Below are positions 34,931-44,436 of a stretch of DNA of 64,000 nt, one piece after another; position 1 is the first letter of the stretch; every line of letters starts with the position of its first letter. Origin of the DNA: Aquimonas sp044377145 (GTDB lineage Bacteria; Pseudomonadota; Gammaproteobacteria; Xanthomonadales; Xanthomonadaceae); the NCBI RefSeq assembly GCF_044377145.1, contig NZ_JBILJQ010000001.1, forward strand, positions 186,001-250,000, given 5' to 3'. The translations under genes and the position numbers were made by a program. Under the pieces are notes generated by a model. It was not told the origin of the DNA and did no database searches. It worked only from the letters and a program-made list of their open reading frames with translations.

Positions 34931-35966
34931 GCGCCACGAAGAGGTCGGCCTGCTGCTGGCCTCGCCGGACGCCGCCGCCGACCCCAAGCGCTTCCGCGAG
35001 CTGTCGCGCGAGTACGCCCAGCTCGAACCGCTGGCCCGCGCCCTGCGCGAGCACGAGGGTGTGCAGCGCGATCTTGCCGCCGCGCGCGCGCTGTTGACCG
35101 ACCCGGAAATGCGCGAGATGGCCGAAGACGAGATCGCCGGCCTGCAGACGCGCCTGACCGAGCTGGACGAATCGCTGAGCCTGCTGCTGCTGCCGCGTGA
35201 CCCGCGCGACGAGGCCAACATCTTCTTGGAGATCCGCGCCGGCACCGGCGGTGACGAGGCGGCGATTTTTGCCGGCGATCTGTTCCGCATGTATTCGCGC
35301 TATGCCGAGAACCGGCGCTGGAGCGTCGAGCTGCTGTCGGCCAGCGAGGGCGAACACGGCGGATTCAAGGAGGTCATCGCGCGGGTCGAAGGCGCGGGCG
35401 CGTTCTCGGCACTGAAATTCGAATCCGGCACCCACCGCGTGCAGCGCGTACCGGACACTGAAAGCCAGGGCCGCATCCACACCTCGGCGGCGACGGTCGC
35501 GATCCTGCCCGAGCTCGACGAGATCGACGAAATCGAGATCCGCGACGGCGATCTGAAAGTCGACACGTTTCGCGCCTCCGGCGCCGGTGGTCAGCACGTC
35601 AACAAGACCGATTCGGCGATCCGTATCACCCACCTGCCCACCGGCATGGTCGTCGAGTGCCAGGACGAGCGCAGCCAGCACAAGAACCGCGCACGCGCCA
35701 TGAGCCTGCTGAAGGCGCGACTGCTCGACGAGCAGCGCAGCAAGCAGACCCAGGCCCAGGCCGAATCACGCCGCCTGCAGGTAGGCTCGGGCGACCGCAG
35801 CCAGCGCATCCGCACCTACAACTTTCCGCAGGGCCGGATCACCGACCACCGCATCAACCTGACCCTGTATCGCCTGCCGGAAGTGCTGGCGGGGGATCTC
35901 GGCGAGCTGATCCAGAGCCTGACCCGCGAAGCCCAGGTCGATGAGTTGAAGTTGCTCGGCCAGTAG
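34890..35966 (+). CDS. prfA: Peptide chain release factor 1
   Basis: RF1 reads UAA and UAG. The 358-aa product has the stop-codon recognition motif in RVPDTESQGRIHTS (PxT type) and the catalytic GGQ in FRASGAGGQHVNKTDSAIRI. The C-terminal SQRIRTYNFPQGRITDHRIN is conserved. The ATG at 34890 starts inside hemA, giving a 41-bp overlap. The hemA-prfA pair is classical, but prmC is not next; ppk2 follows. Confidence 0.98.
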   Translation: MSPSIRKKLDALAERHEEVGLLLASPDAAADPKRFRELSREYAQLEPLARALREHEGVQRDLAAARALLTDPEMREMAEDEIAGLQTRLTELDESLSLLLLPRDPRDEANIFLEIRAGTGGDEAAIFAGDLFRMYSRYAENRRWSVELLSASEGEHGGFKEVIARVEGAGAFSALKFESGTHRVQRVPDTESQGRIHTSAATVAILPELDEIDEIEIRDGDLKVDTFRASGAGGQHVNKTDSAIRITHLPTGMVVECQDERSQHKNRARAMSLLKARLLDEQRSKQTQAQAESRRLQVGSGDRSQRIRTYNFPQGRITDHRINLTLYRLPEVLAGDLGELIQSLTREAQVDELKLLGQ

Positions 35967-36037
35967 GAAGACGCCGGGCTGCCCAGCGGACGCACAAGTC
36001 GCCACAATCGAGCTCCCAGCGCGAAGGCAGGCGGCCG

Positions 36038-36835
36038 ATGAAGACCAACAAGAAGCACTACGAAGAACTGCTCAAACCGCTGCAGCGCGAGCTGGTGCAG
36101 GTCCAGCAGTGGCTGCAGAACACCGGCACCCGCGTGGTCGTGCTGCTGGAAGGCCGCGATGCCGCCGGCAAGGGCGGCGTGATCAATGCCATCGCCAACA
36201 CGCTGAATCCGCGCGCCTGCCGGGTGGTGGCCCTGCCCAAACCCAGCGACCGCGAGCGCACCCAGTGGTACTTCCAGCGCTACGTGTCCGAGCTGCCCGC
36301 CGGCGGTGAGATCGTGCTGTTCGACCGCAGCTGGTACAACCGCGCCGGCGTCGAGAAGGTGATGGGCTATTGCAGCGCCGTCGAGTACGAGCGCTTTCTG
36401 AACCAGGCGCCGGCGTTCGAGAAGATGCTGGTCGATGACGGCGTGCTGCTGTTCAAGTACTGGCTGTCGGTGGATCAGGCCCTGCAGGAAGAACGCTTCG
36501 CCGAGCGCGCTGCGGACCCCTTGAAGCGCTGGAAGCTGAGCCCGGTCGACCTGGCCGCGCGACAGAAATACGCCGAGTACGGCAACGCCCGCGAAGCCAT
36601 GTTCCGCGCCACCCACAGCGCGCATTCGCCGTGGTGGCTGGTCGACTTCAACGACCAGCGTCGCGGCCGCCTGAACCTGATCCGCCACCTGCTAGACCAC
36701 CTGCCCAGCCACCCGGCAGCGGAACCGGTGATCGAGTTCGAGCCGCTGCCCGAGCCGCTGCTGAAGGAACGCTTCGAGGGCGCGGTGCAGCCGATTGCGG
36801 ATCGCTTCAAGAGCGCGAACGGCAACGGGCATTGA
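36038..36835 (+). CDS. ppk2: Polyphosphate kinase 2 family protein
   Basis: The 265-aa product has Walker A GRDAAGKGGVINAI (about residues 40-53), Walker B-type VLFDRSWYNRAGVEKVMGYC and the lid module FRATHSAHSPWWLVDF. PPK2 enzymes phosphorylate nucleoside mono- or diphosphates from polyphosphate. The single-domain length suggests class I (NDP) but the class cannot be proven by eye. It lies 71 bp after prfA. Confidence 0.93.
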   Translation: MKTNKKHYEELLKPLQRELVQVQQWLQNTGTRVVVLLEGRDAAGKGGVINAIANTLNPRACRVVALPKPSDRERTQWYFQRYVSELPAGGEIVLFDRSWYNRAGVEKVMGYCSAVEYERFLNQAPAFEKMLVDDGVLLFKYWLSVDQALQEERFAERAADPLKRWKLSPVDLAARQKYAEYGNAREAMFRATHSAHSPWWLVDFNDQRRGRLNLIRHLLDHLPSHPAAEPVIEFEPLPEPLLKERFEGAVQPIADRFKSANGNGH

Positions 36836-37246
36836 GACCAGACAGACCCTTCGAAGCAGGTAGGTTGGGACAAGTCGCAGGCGCGTGCCAACAGCGCAAG
36901 GTTCCACGCGTCTCATCGCTGAGCTCCGGACGCCTCATCACAGACTTCGATGCGCCCGCACGCATCGCTCACGCGATCTTGGGCCGCTCTGCGCTTGGCC
37001 CAAGCTGCGTGTGGAAGCCCCTCTCCCCGCGGGAGAGGGGTTGGGGAGAGGGCCGGGCGAAGCTCAACCGCTCAGTGCGACGTCAACAGCGATGCTTTGC
37101 GCTTGGTAAGTCAGTCCAACACCCCGCCCTCACCCCCAGCCCCTCTCCCAGGGGAGAGGGGAGCCGAACTCGCCTACGCACGCATGCGGCCATGCGAGTT
37201 CACTGAAAGCCCCGGTCCCACAAGGAGGGATCAGGAGGACAGAACC
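36836..37246. other. 411-bp gene-free stretch with REPIN-like repeats
   Basis: This stretch separates convergent ppk2 and the GH13 gene. It contains two inverted REP-like arms (annotated separately) and otherwise no reading frame with recognisable similarity. Confidence 0.7.
37018..37161. repeat. REPIN-like inverted pair (CCCCTCTCCC hairpin arms)
   Basis: Arm A (37018-37052) is CCCCTCTCCCC-GC-GGGAGAGGGG followed by TTGGGGAGAGGG. Arm B (37128-37161) is its reverse complement with a few changes. Each arm is itself a hairpin, and the two are oriented head to head across 75 bp. This is the layout of REPINs; the CCCTCTCCC motif is widespread in gamma- and betaproteobacteria. Confidence 0.8.
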
Positions 37247-38938
37247 TCAGCCCGCCTGCGCGCGCAGCGCTTCGAGCAGCGCGGAATCCGTCAGCGGCGC
37301 CTCCCACAGCAGCACACGCAGGCCATTCGCCGGCACCTCGATGCGTGCCTCGCGGCCGAGCGTGATCACCTCACCGCTCTCGGCATCCTTCCACTCGCCG
37401 GGCTGCAGGTCACGGCCCAGCGCGATCGCACGCGGCTCCGCTGACTTGTTGAGCAGGACCAGCGCGGTCTGGTTCGCGTCGTTGGCCTGCAGCACGCGAT
37501 AGAACGCCGCCTCATCGCCCTCGAGCTTGAGCGTGAACTGTAGACCGCGCTGCAGCGCCGGCAGGCGCGCGCGCAGCTGGGCGACGCGGATCAGCCCCTG
37601 GCGTATTGGATGATTGCGCGCAGCCTCGATGCCTTCGACGCCGAAGTAGTTGCGGTTGCCGTTGTGCTCCACCGCACCGCGCTCGAAGCCCGACTCCGAG
37701 CCGTAGTAGATGACCGGAATGCCGCGCGCGGTAAACAGCCAGTGGTGGGCATTGATGAAACCCGCATCCGACGCATCCATCCGCGCCATGTCGTGGTTGT
37801 CGTAGAACGTCATCAGCTCGTACGGGTTCGCATACGGGCCGTCCTTCAGGAACAGGGTCGGCGCCAGCGCGGCGAAGTCCGAGCCATCCTTCTCGAACAC
37901 TTCCAGCAGTGCCTTCTTCATCGCGAAGTCGAGCACGCTCATGCCTCCGTTCTCGGGGTGGGTATAGATCGCGGTTTTGGCGGCCTCGTAGTCGAACACT
38001 TCGCCGAACATGAAGAAGCCCGGATGCCGGGCGCGGATGCGCTCGCTGAAGCCACGCCAGAACTCGGGCTTCACATGGCGCACCGTGTCGACGCGGAAGG
38101 CATGCGCGCCCTGTTCGATCCACTGCAGATAGGCGCCGACCAGATGCTCCATCAGGGCGGGACTGTCCTCATTGAAATCGCCGAGCTGGGCCAGATCAGG
38201 CTTGACGTTGTAGAAGGCGTGCAGCGGGTTGTTGGCCGGATCGAGTTGGTCCGGCGGCAGATTGCCGTGGTCGGCGATCAGGCTGCCGTCGGCCCCGTAC
38301 AGGCGACCGAACTCGGCCTGATCGACCGGCATCGACCAGGCCGGCGAACCATGATTGGCGACGATGTCGAGCACGATCTTCAGGCCCGCATCCTTCATCG
38401 ACGCGGTGAAGGCCCGGAAGTCGAGGCCTTCGCTCGGCAGGTGTTCGTCCAGCACGTAGAAGTTCTTCGCCCAATAGCCGTGATAACCCGACTTGCCGCG
38501 GTCAGTCAGAAAACTGGTCTGGGTGATCTCGTCGCCGCCGGTGAAGGCCTCATCCGGGTTGTCGACGATCGGCGTGATCCACAGCGCCGAGAAACCCATC
38601 TCGCGGATGTAGTCGGCGTGGTCGAGGATGCCGCGGAAGTCACCGCCGAGATAACCGATGTTGTCGGTGCGGCCATCGTTCCACTTCAGCGGGATATCGA
38701 AGGTGCGGTGCGCACCGCCCTGCTCGCGTTGGTCGTTGCTCGGATCGCCGTTTACGAAGCGATCGGTAACCACGAAGTACACGGTTTCTGAGGCAAACGG
38801 TTCAGTCGTGCCGATAAATCGGTCGACGGTCGCGACGTTCGATGTCGCTGGTGAAGCCGCTTGCTGCGTGGACACCTCGCTGGTGCAGGCGGCGAGAAGG
38901 GTCAATGCGGTCGCGAGAGCGAGCGTTCGGATCTGCAT
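37247..38938 (-). CDS. GH13 alpha-amylase family lipoprotein
   Basis: The 563-aa product has a lipoprotein signal with lipobox LLAAC. The (beta/alpha)8 barrel carries the four GH13 regions: KIVLDIVANH, HAFRVDTVRH (nucleophile Asp), FMFGEVFDYE (acid/base Glu) and MTFYDNHDMAR (transition-state Asp). It resembles cyclomaltodextrinase, CGTase-like or alpha-amylase enzymes that cleave maltodextrins in the periplasm or at the outer membrane. The neighbouring SLC45-type MFS transporter fits uptake of the products. Confidence 0.92.
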   Translation of the reverse strand: MQIRTLALATALTLLAACTSEVSTQQAASPATSNVATVDRFIGTTEPFASETVYFVVTDRFVNGDPSNDQREQGGAHRTFDIPLKWNDGRTDNIGYLGGDFRGILDHADYIREMGFSALWITPIVDNPDEAFTGGDEITQTSFLTDRGKSGYHGYWAKNFYVLDEHLPSEGLDFRAFTASMKDAGLKIVLDIVANHGSPAWSMPVDQAEFGRLYGADGSLIADHGNLPPDQLDPANNPLHAFYNVKPDLAQLGDFNEDSPALMEHLVGAYLQWIEQGAHAFRVDTVRHVKPEFWRGFSERIRARHPGFFMFGEVFDYEAAKTAIYTHPENGGMSVLDFAMKKALLEVFEKDGSDFAALAPTLFLKDGPYANPYELMTFYDNHDMARMDASDAGFINAHHWLFTARGIPVIYYGSESGFERGAVEHNGNRNYFGVEGIEAARNHPIRQGLIRVAQLRARLPALQRGLQFTLKLEGDEAAFYRVLQANDANQTALVLLNKSAEPRAIALGRDLQPGEWKDAESGEVITLGREARIEVPANGLRVLLWEAPLTDSALLEALRAQAG

Positions 38939-38996
38939 GGGCAACTCCAGTGCGGGCGCGCTGACGCCCCGGATGGACAGTTTCAGGTTGGGGATT

Positions 38997-40379
38997 TCAG
39001 TGCGCGGCCGCGGGCGCAGCCACCAGGGCAGCGCGCGGCTCACGCACGAACACCAGGCACATCGCCGCAAGCACCAGACTGCCGCCGGCAATCAGCAGCG
39101 CGTAGATCGCCTGGTTGTCGAACAGCAAACGCAGCACTGCGCCCAGCGCAGTGGCGGCAACGATCTGCGGGATCACGATGAACATGTTGAAGATGCCCAT
39201 GTAGACGCCCATCTTTTTTGGCTCGACCACGCTCGACAGCAACGCGTAGGGCATTGACAGGATGCTGGCCCAGGCGATGCCGACCAGTGCGAACGAGCCG
39301 ATCAACCAGGCCGGCGACGGCACCACCGCCATCGACAGAAAGCCGACGCCACCGAGCAGCAGCGACACGCAGTGCACCAGCCGCCGGTTCAACACATGGC
39401 GCGAGGCATACAGCGCCAGCAGCAGGGCCGCGGCCATCGATGAGAGCCCGTAGTAGCCCATGTAGGAGCCGACCAGATCAGCCGCGTTCTGGAACGCAGC
39501 GTTGGCCGAGCCGAAGGCTTCCGCCTGCGCCGCGATGCCCATATCGAAGGCCGAAGGATCAGGCGCTGGCGCCTTGAACACGTGGTCCGTCAACGCCGGC
39601 GTTGCCATGCTCCACATGCTGAAGAACGCCAGCCAGCTGAAGAACTGCACGATGCCGATGCTCAACATCTGCTTCGGCATATTGATGATGTCGCGCACGA
39701 TGTCGACCACCAGATTGCCGCGTTTGCGCTCATCCATAAACTGCTGCATGTCCTCGGGCGGGTCCTCGCTCGTGGTGAACACAGTCACCAGGATGCTCGC
39801 CAAAAAAACGAAGGCGCCGATAGCGAAGGCGATCTGCACCGAGGGCGGCACCACGCCCAGCTCGGCCTGGTTGGAAACGCCCATCAGGGTGACGAACCAA
39901 GGCAGATTGCTGGCGACCCAGGTGCCGATACCGATGATGAGGGTCTGCACCACGAACCCGTAGGAGCGCTGCTCCTCCGGCATCTTGTCGGCGACCAGGG
40001 CACGGAACGGCTCCATGCTGATATTGATCGAGGCATCCAGCACCCACAGCAGGCCGACCGCCATCCACAAGGTCGGCGAGTGCGGCATCGCCACCAGGGC
40101 GATCGATGCCAGCACCGCGCCGATCACGAAGAACGGCCGCCGCCGGCCGAGGATCGGATGCCAGGTGCGATCGGACAGATAACCGATGATCGGCTGCACC
40201 AGCAGACCGGTAAGCGGCGCTGCGATCCACAGCAGCGGCAGCGCGTCCTTCTCGGCGCCAAGCGTCTGGAAAATGCGCGACATGCTGCCGCCCTGCAGCG
40301 CAAAGCCGAACTGGATGCCCAGAAAGCCGAAGCACATGTTCCAGATCTGCCAGAAACTCATTTGCGGCTTGCCACTCAT
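38997..40379 (-). CDS. SLC45-like MFS sugar transporter
   Basis: The 460-aa product has 12 membrane segments. SFWQIWNMCFGFLGIQFGFA, YLSDRTWHPILGRRRPFFVI (MFS motif A) and MSMPYALLSS-type sequence (ILSMPYALLSSVVEPKKMGV) are characteristic of the sucrose/maltose MFS group. It lies 58 bp upstream of the GH13 lipoprotein on the same strand, implying a maltodextrin-use unit. No LacI-type regulator or TonB receptor is within the window. Confidence 0.88.
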   Translation of the reverse strand: MSGKPQMSFWQIWNMCFGFLGIQFGFALQGGSMSRIFQTLGAEKDALPLLWIAAPLTGLLVQPIIGYLSDRTWHPILGRRRPFFVIGAVLASIALVAMPHSPTLWMAVGLLWVLDASINISMEPFRALVADKMPEEQRSYGFVVQTLIIGIGTWVASNLPWFVTLMGVSNQAELGVVPPSVQIAFAIGAFVFLASILVTVFTTSEDPPEDMQQFMDERKRGNLVVDIVRDIINMPKQMLSIGIVQFFSWLAFFSMWSMATPALTDHVFKAPAPDPSAFDMGIAAQAEAFGSANAAFQNAADLVGSYMGYYGLSSMAAALLLALYASRHVLNRRLVHCVSLLLGGVGFLSMAVVPSPAWLIGSFALVGIAWASILSMPYALLSSVVEPKKMGVYMGIFNMFIVIPQIVAATALGAVLRLLFDNQAIYALLIAGGSLVLAAMCLVFVREPRAALVAAPAAAH

Positions 40380-40745
40380 CGGCGACGGCTCCCTTCGCTG
40401 CTGCGGTTGTGCCGGCATGCGGACATGCGGCGATGTGCAGTGGACGGAAGACGCTACGCCGCCAGTCGCCGCGTGGGCGAGCTTGGTGGTCGCATCGCGA
40501 TATAGGGCTACGTCGGAACATTCTGTTGAGCTCCGTGCGTCGCCACCCCTCCCTTGGGCTGCATTGGTCCGAACCGTGTCAGCCCGGGCCGGGGCTAGCT
40601 TAGCCGCCACAGCCGCAGCGGCACCGCGCTGCATACGTATTCACGTGCTGGGACTGCGCCGGCAAGCGCGCACGAGAAGCTCCGCCGCAAACGCAAACGG
40701 CCACGCAATGCGTGGCCGTTTGCGTTGCAGATCGAGTGCAGCGGC
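40380..40745. other. 366-bp gene-free stretch upstream of the sugar MFS gene
   Basis: It contains the S46 gene terminator at one end (annotated separately) and presumably the promoter region of the MFS-GH13 pair. No convincing operator palindrome or short gene is seen. Confidence 0.6.
40691..40724 (-). terminator. Terminator of the S46 peptidase gene
   Basis: ACGCAAACGGCCACGCA and its complement form a near-perfect stem of about 15 bp with a tight loop. It lies 20 bp after the S46 stop. On the minus strand TTTGCGTTTG follows, a weak U-tract, so termination may be partly hairpin-driven. Confidence 0.7.
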
Positions 40746-42806
40746 TCAGCGGGCAAGGATCTCGTCGGCCAGATGATCGGCGCGATAGACCTTGCGCAGG
40801 GCTTCGATCATCGCACCCGAATGCACCGACACCGCACGGTTCAGTCGCGAGTCGTACCAGTAGGCACCGCCGAGGCCGTGGATATTGCTGTCGAACACCA
40901 GGCCCACCACCTCGGCCTTGGCATTGATCACCGGGCTGCCGGAATTGCCGCCGATGATGTCATTGGTGCTGACGAAGTTCATCGGCAGATCCAGATCCAG
41001 CGCCGCGCGCGCGCGGTCCCAGCTCGGTGCGAGCTTGTAGGGTTCGGCGCCGGTGGCGCGCTCGTACAGCCCGCGGATCCGGGTCATCGCCGGCACGGTC
41101 GCACCGTTGTATTCCCAGCCCTGCACGGCACCGTAGGACAGGCGCAGGCTGAAGGTCGCGTCCGGATACACACCCGTGCCTTCCTTGGCGAAGCGGGCGC
41201 GCGCGATCAGCTCGGCGTTCTTCTGCAGCACCGCCTGCACTTCGCGCTCGTAGCGGGCACGCAGTTCACGTGCCGGCGGGTCGATACTGCGCGCGAGAAC
41301 AATCATCGGATCCTCGGACTTCGCGATTGCATCGGCGCCGCCTTCCCAGAGCGCGCGGCGCACGGCCACGTCCTGCAGGGTGGTGCCATCGACCAGGCGA
41401 TCGGCCAGCTGCTGCGGCGACTCCTTGCCCAGCACCTGGCGTACCAGCGAGTGGTCAGCGCCCAGCTCTTCGCGCAGCTTGGCCAGGCTCCAGCCCAGCT
41501 TGACCTTCTCGAAGGCGGGATAGATCGGCTGTTCGGCGAACAGGCCTTGTTCGACGCGCGGCAGGCTGGCCTCGGCGAATTCGCGCAGGCGCTCGGCGTT
41601 GGGCTTGGTCCGCTCGGCCGCGCCGCGTACCAGGGTGCGGGCCACGCCGAAGTAGTCGGTGCTGAAGCCGCGACCGCCCTCGACGAATCCATACGCGGTC
41701 TCGAACTCGGCGAAAGTGCGCGTGGCCTGGGCGATTTCGGCCCAGGGGTCGCCGACCGATTCAGCCAGTTCAGGGTCCGCAGCCACAAACGCACGCAGCT
41801 CGGCTTCGGCCTCGCGCTTCGCGGCGAACACGCCGGCATCGTTCAGCGCGGTCAAGCGGCCGCGCAGCGCCTTGAATCCGTTCTCGATGCCAAACAGGTC
41901 GTTCTGGGCCTGACGCGTCTGCTCGGCGCCGAGCGCACCGAACTGCAGCAGCACGCCGCGCATTTCGGCCATGCTCAGCAGGCGGTCAATCAGGGTGCGG
42001 TCGCGCAGCGCTTCGAGCTGAGCGACGGTCAGGGCGCGCTGGGTCGAGCCCGGGTGGCCGGTGATCATCACCAGTTCGCCCTCGGCGGCGCCTTCCGGAT
42101 TCAGCGGAAAGAAGTTCTCAAGCTCAGCCGGCTTGCCATCGACGTAGGCGCGCAGCAGGCCCATGTCGAGGTTGTAGCGGGGGAAGTTGAAGTTGTCGGG
42201 ATCGCCGCCGAAGAACCCGGACGCGAACTCCGGCGCGAACGCCAGCCGAACGTCCTGGAAGCGGGTGTACTGGTACAGGTGCTGCACGCCGCCCTGGTAC
42301 AGGTCGACAACATCGCAGCGGCGCTTGGCGCTGTCTTCGCCCACGCACTCGGCCTCGATCGCCGATTGGGTCGCCCGCTTGGCATCGGCGAATTCCTTGC
42401 CTGACAGGCCCTGGGTGGCCTCGCGCACGCGGCCGCTGACATCGCTGATCGACTCCAGCTGGTTCAGCTCGAAGTTCGGGCACTGCCGTTCCTGGCTGCG
42501 GTCGGCGGCGAGAAAACCATCGCGCATCAGGTCTTCGTTCTCGGTAGACAGGTCGCCGACGCAGCCGACGATGCAGTGGTGATTGGTCAGCACCAACCCG
42601 TCTTTGGAAATGAAACTGCCGGAGCAGCCGCCGGCAAGGCGCACCGAGGAGCGCATGACGTTCTGCACCCAGGCTTCATCGGGCGCGAAGCCGAACTCCG
42701 ACTGCATGCCGGCCTTGGGCAGGTTATCAAGGGTCCACATGCCTTCGGCGGCGAGCGCCGGGGTGACGGTGGCTAAGGCGAGGCAGATCGCAAGCAGGGG
42801 GCGCAT
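40746..42806 (-). CDS. S46 family dipeptidyl-peptidase (DPP7/DPP11 type)
   Basis: The 686-aa product has a signal peptide (MRPLLAICLALATVTPALA). The chymotrypsin-like triad is recognisable: VLTNHHCIVGCV (His), FFGGDPDNFNFPRYN (Asp) and IIGGNSGSPVINA (Ser). The C-terminal FDSNIHGLGGAYWYDSRLN with RAVSVHSGAM resembles the Stenotrophomonas/Pseudoxanthomonas DAP BII branch. It releases dipeptides from peptide N-termini in the periplasm, supporting growth on protein. S1-pocket specificity (DPP7 or DPP11) is not resolved. Confidence 0.94.
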   Translation of the reverse strand: MRPLLAICLALATVTPALAAEGMWTLDNLPKAGMQSEFGFAPDEAWVQNVMRSSVRLAGGCSGSFISKDGLVLTNHHCIVGCVGDLSTENEDLMRDGFLAADRSQERQCPNFELNQLESISDVSGRVREATQGLSGKEFADAKRATQSAIEAECVGEDSAKRRCDVVDLYQGGVQHLYQYTRFQDVRLAFAPEFASGFFGGDPDNFNFPRYNLDMGLLRAYVDGKPAELENFFPLNPEGAAEGELVMITGHPGSTQRALTVAQLEALRDRTLIDRLLSMAEMRGVLLQFGALGAEQTRQAQNDLFGIENGFKALRGRLTALNDAGVFAAKREAEAELRAFVAADPELAESVGDPWAEIAQATRTFAEFETAYGFVEGGRGFSTDYFGVARTLVRGAAERTKPNAERLREFAEASLPRVEQGLFAEQPIYPAFEKVKLGWSLAKLREELGADHSLVRQVLGKESPQQLADRLVDGTTLQDVAVRRALWEGGADAIAKSEDPMIVLARSIDPPARELRARYEREVQAVLQKNAELIARARFAKEGTGVYPDATFSLRLSYGAVQGWEYNGATVPAMTRIRGLYERATGAEPYKLAPSWDRARAALDLDLPMNFVSTNDIIGGNSGSPVINAKAEVVGLVFDSNIHGLGGAYWYDSRLNRAVSVHSGAMIEALRKVYRADHLADEILAR

Positions 42807-42895
42807 TCATGGCTCCGGGAACGGGTGTAGCCACGCAGTGTACGGGCTTCAAATCGCGGCGGATGTGCCGGAAGCTGCGGACGTCCCCGCGCGCC

Positions 42896-44239
42896 CTAGC
42901 TGCGCCCTGGAATCACTCGGGCGGATCCATCAGGCGGCGCTGCGCGTTCTTCAGGCAAAGGCTGACGCTGCAGGCGCACCAGCCAGAAGGCCGCTGCACC
43001 CAGCCCGACGGCCAGCGCCGCACCGGTCATGAAGACCGCGGTCGAACCCAGCATGGCTAGGCCCTTGTGCAGCCAGACGAAGGTGAGGTCGCCGGCGCGG
43101 TAGACCACAGTGTCAATCACCGCCTTGGCCTTGTAACGCGACTCGCGGTCAACCCGGGTGTAGACGGTCTCGCGCGCCGGCTTGGCCAGCGAGAACTCAC
43201 CGGCACGAGTGGCCACCTGCACGATCGCCACGAACAGCGGAAGCGGGTTGGCGGCCAACAGGCAGTAGCCGAGGAAGATCGCGCCGGCCGGAATCAGCAG
43301 CAGCGGGCCGATGCCGTAGCGCACCAGCAGAAAGCGGGTCAGGAACACCTGCACCAGGATGGTGGTGAGGTTGATCGCGAGGTCCAGGGTCGCGAAATAG
43401 CTGGTGCGCGCTTCCGGTGTGGCGAAGAAAGTGCGCGCGATCGCCGCCTGCTCGTTGTACAGCAGGGTGCCGACGCCGACGCCGAAGAACAGCAGGGCCG
43501 CCATCGCGCGAAGTACGGGTCGCTCCCAGACCAGACGCAGGCCGGCGAGGATCGAGCCGCCCATGGCCTCCTCGCCCGAGCGCGTACCGTCCTCGATCTC
43601 GCGGCGGCGCGCATAGGGCGCGAGTCGCACGATGCAGTAGAGGCAGAGCCCAACAAGTGCGGCGGAAACCAGCAGCAGGTTGGCGACGCCGACGCTCTCG
43701 ACCAGCGCTTTGGTGATGCTGGGGCCCGAGATCGCGCCCGCGGTACCGCCGACACCGATGTAGCCGTAGAGCCGGCGCGCCTCGATGTTTCGGAACACGT
43801 CCGCCATGTAGCTCCAGAACACGCTGACGGCGAACAGGTTGAACACCGCCACCCAGATGAAGAACACCGTGTTCTTCCAGGCGAAGTCCTGGTTGAACAC
43901 CCACCAGAAACCCACCAGGCAGGCAATGAAAAACAGGTTGACCACGGGCAGGAACACGCGCCGCGCGTAGCGGCTGACGATGGCGCCATAGACTGGCTGC
44001 AGCAGCAGCATGCAGATGAAGGTCCCGGTGAACAGCAGCTGCAGGTTCTGGGTGCTGCCCATCGCGTCGCGCACCGGCCGCAGGATGTAGTAGCCGGTCA
44101 GCAGGAAGAAGAAGTACAGCGCCGCCCAGACCAGCGGCGGGAAGTCGCGCAGCGCATCGCGAAGGCCCGACAGCTTGCCGATGCTGGCGCCGGCGGCATC
44201 GGTGGTATCGCGATCAGTGGAGGGCGTGCGAGGGCTCAA
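42896..44239 (-). CDS. MFS/ADP-ATP-carrier-like transporter
   Basis: The product is about 447 aa with 11-12 membrane helices. The beginning ALYFFFLLTGYYILRPVRDA (YYxLRPxRDxMG) resembles ATP:ADP antiporters of the TLC/NTT family and their distant MFS relatives in free-living bacteria. RLYGYIGVGGTAGAISGPSI and SRYKAKAVIDTVVYRAGDLT are also characteristic. The substrate is unknown. The TTG start at 44239 is a choice; in-frame ATGs at 44314 and upstream would add a poorly conserved Arg-rich stretch. Confidence 0.8.
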   Translation of the reverse strand: MSPRTPSTDRDTTDAAGASIGKLSGLRDALRDFPPLVWAALYFFFLLTGYYILRPVRDAMGSTQNLQLLFTGTFICMLLLQPVYGAIVSRYARRVFLPVVNLFFIACLVGFWWVFNQDFAWKNTVFFIWVAVFNLFAVSVFWSYMADVFRNIEARRLYGYIGVGGTAGAISGPSITKALVESVGVANLLLVSAALVGLCLYCIVRLAPYARRREIEDGTRSGEEAMGGSILAGLRLVWERPVLRAMAALLFFGVGVGTLLYNEQAAIARTFFATPEARTSYFATLDLAINLTTILVQVFLTRFLLVRYGIGPLLLIPAGAIFLGYCLLAANPLPLFVAIVQVATRAGEFSLAKPARETVYTRVDRESRYKAKAVIDTVVYRAGDLTFVWLHKGLAMLGSTAVFMTGAALAVGLGAAAFWLVRLQRQPLPEERAAPPDGSARVIPGRS

Positions 44240-44436
44240 GCGCGATCCGGTTGCAGGGGCGTGCGGCGCGCACGTTACTCCATCGCTTCGAGCACTGCGA
44301 CAGCGGCCGATCATGACGGCAGCGTGGCGCACGGATCGAGCAAATGCTCTAGCCTCGCGGACTACGGTCCGGCCACACTCGAAAACCCCGCAAACCCGCG
44401 CTGCTGCTCGCTGCAGCGCACCAAATAGGTCACCTC

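Noticed and set aside
40725..42404. 559-codon plus-strand frame
   Set aside because: It is antisense to the S46 peptidase, whose catalytic triad is intact.
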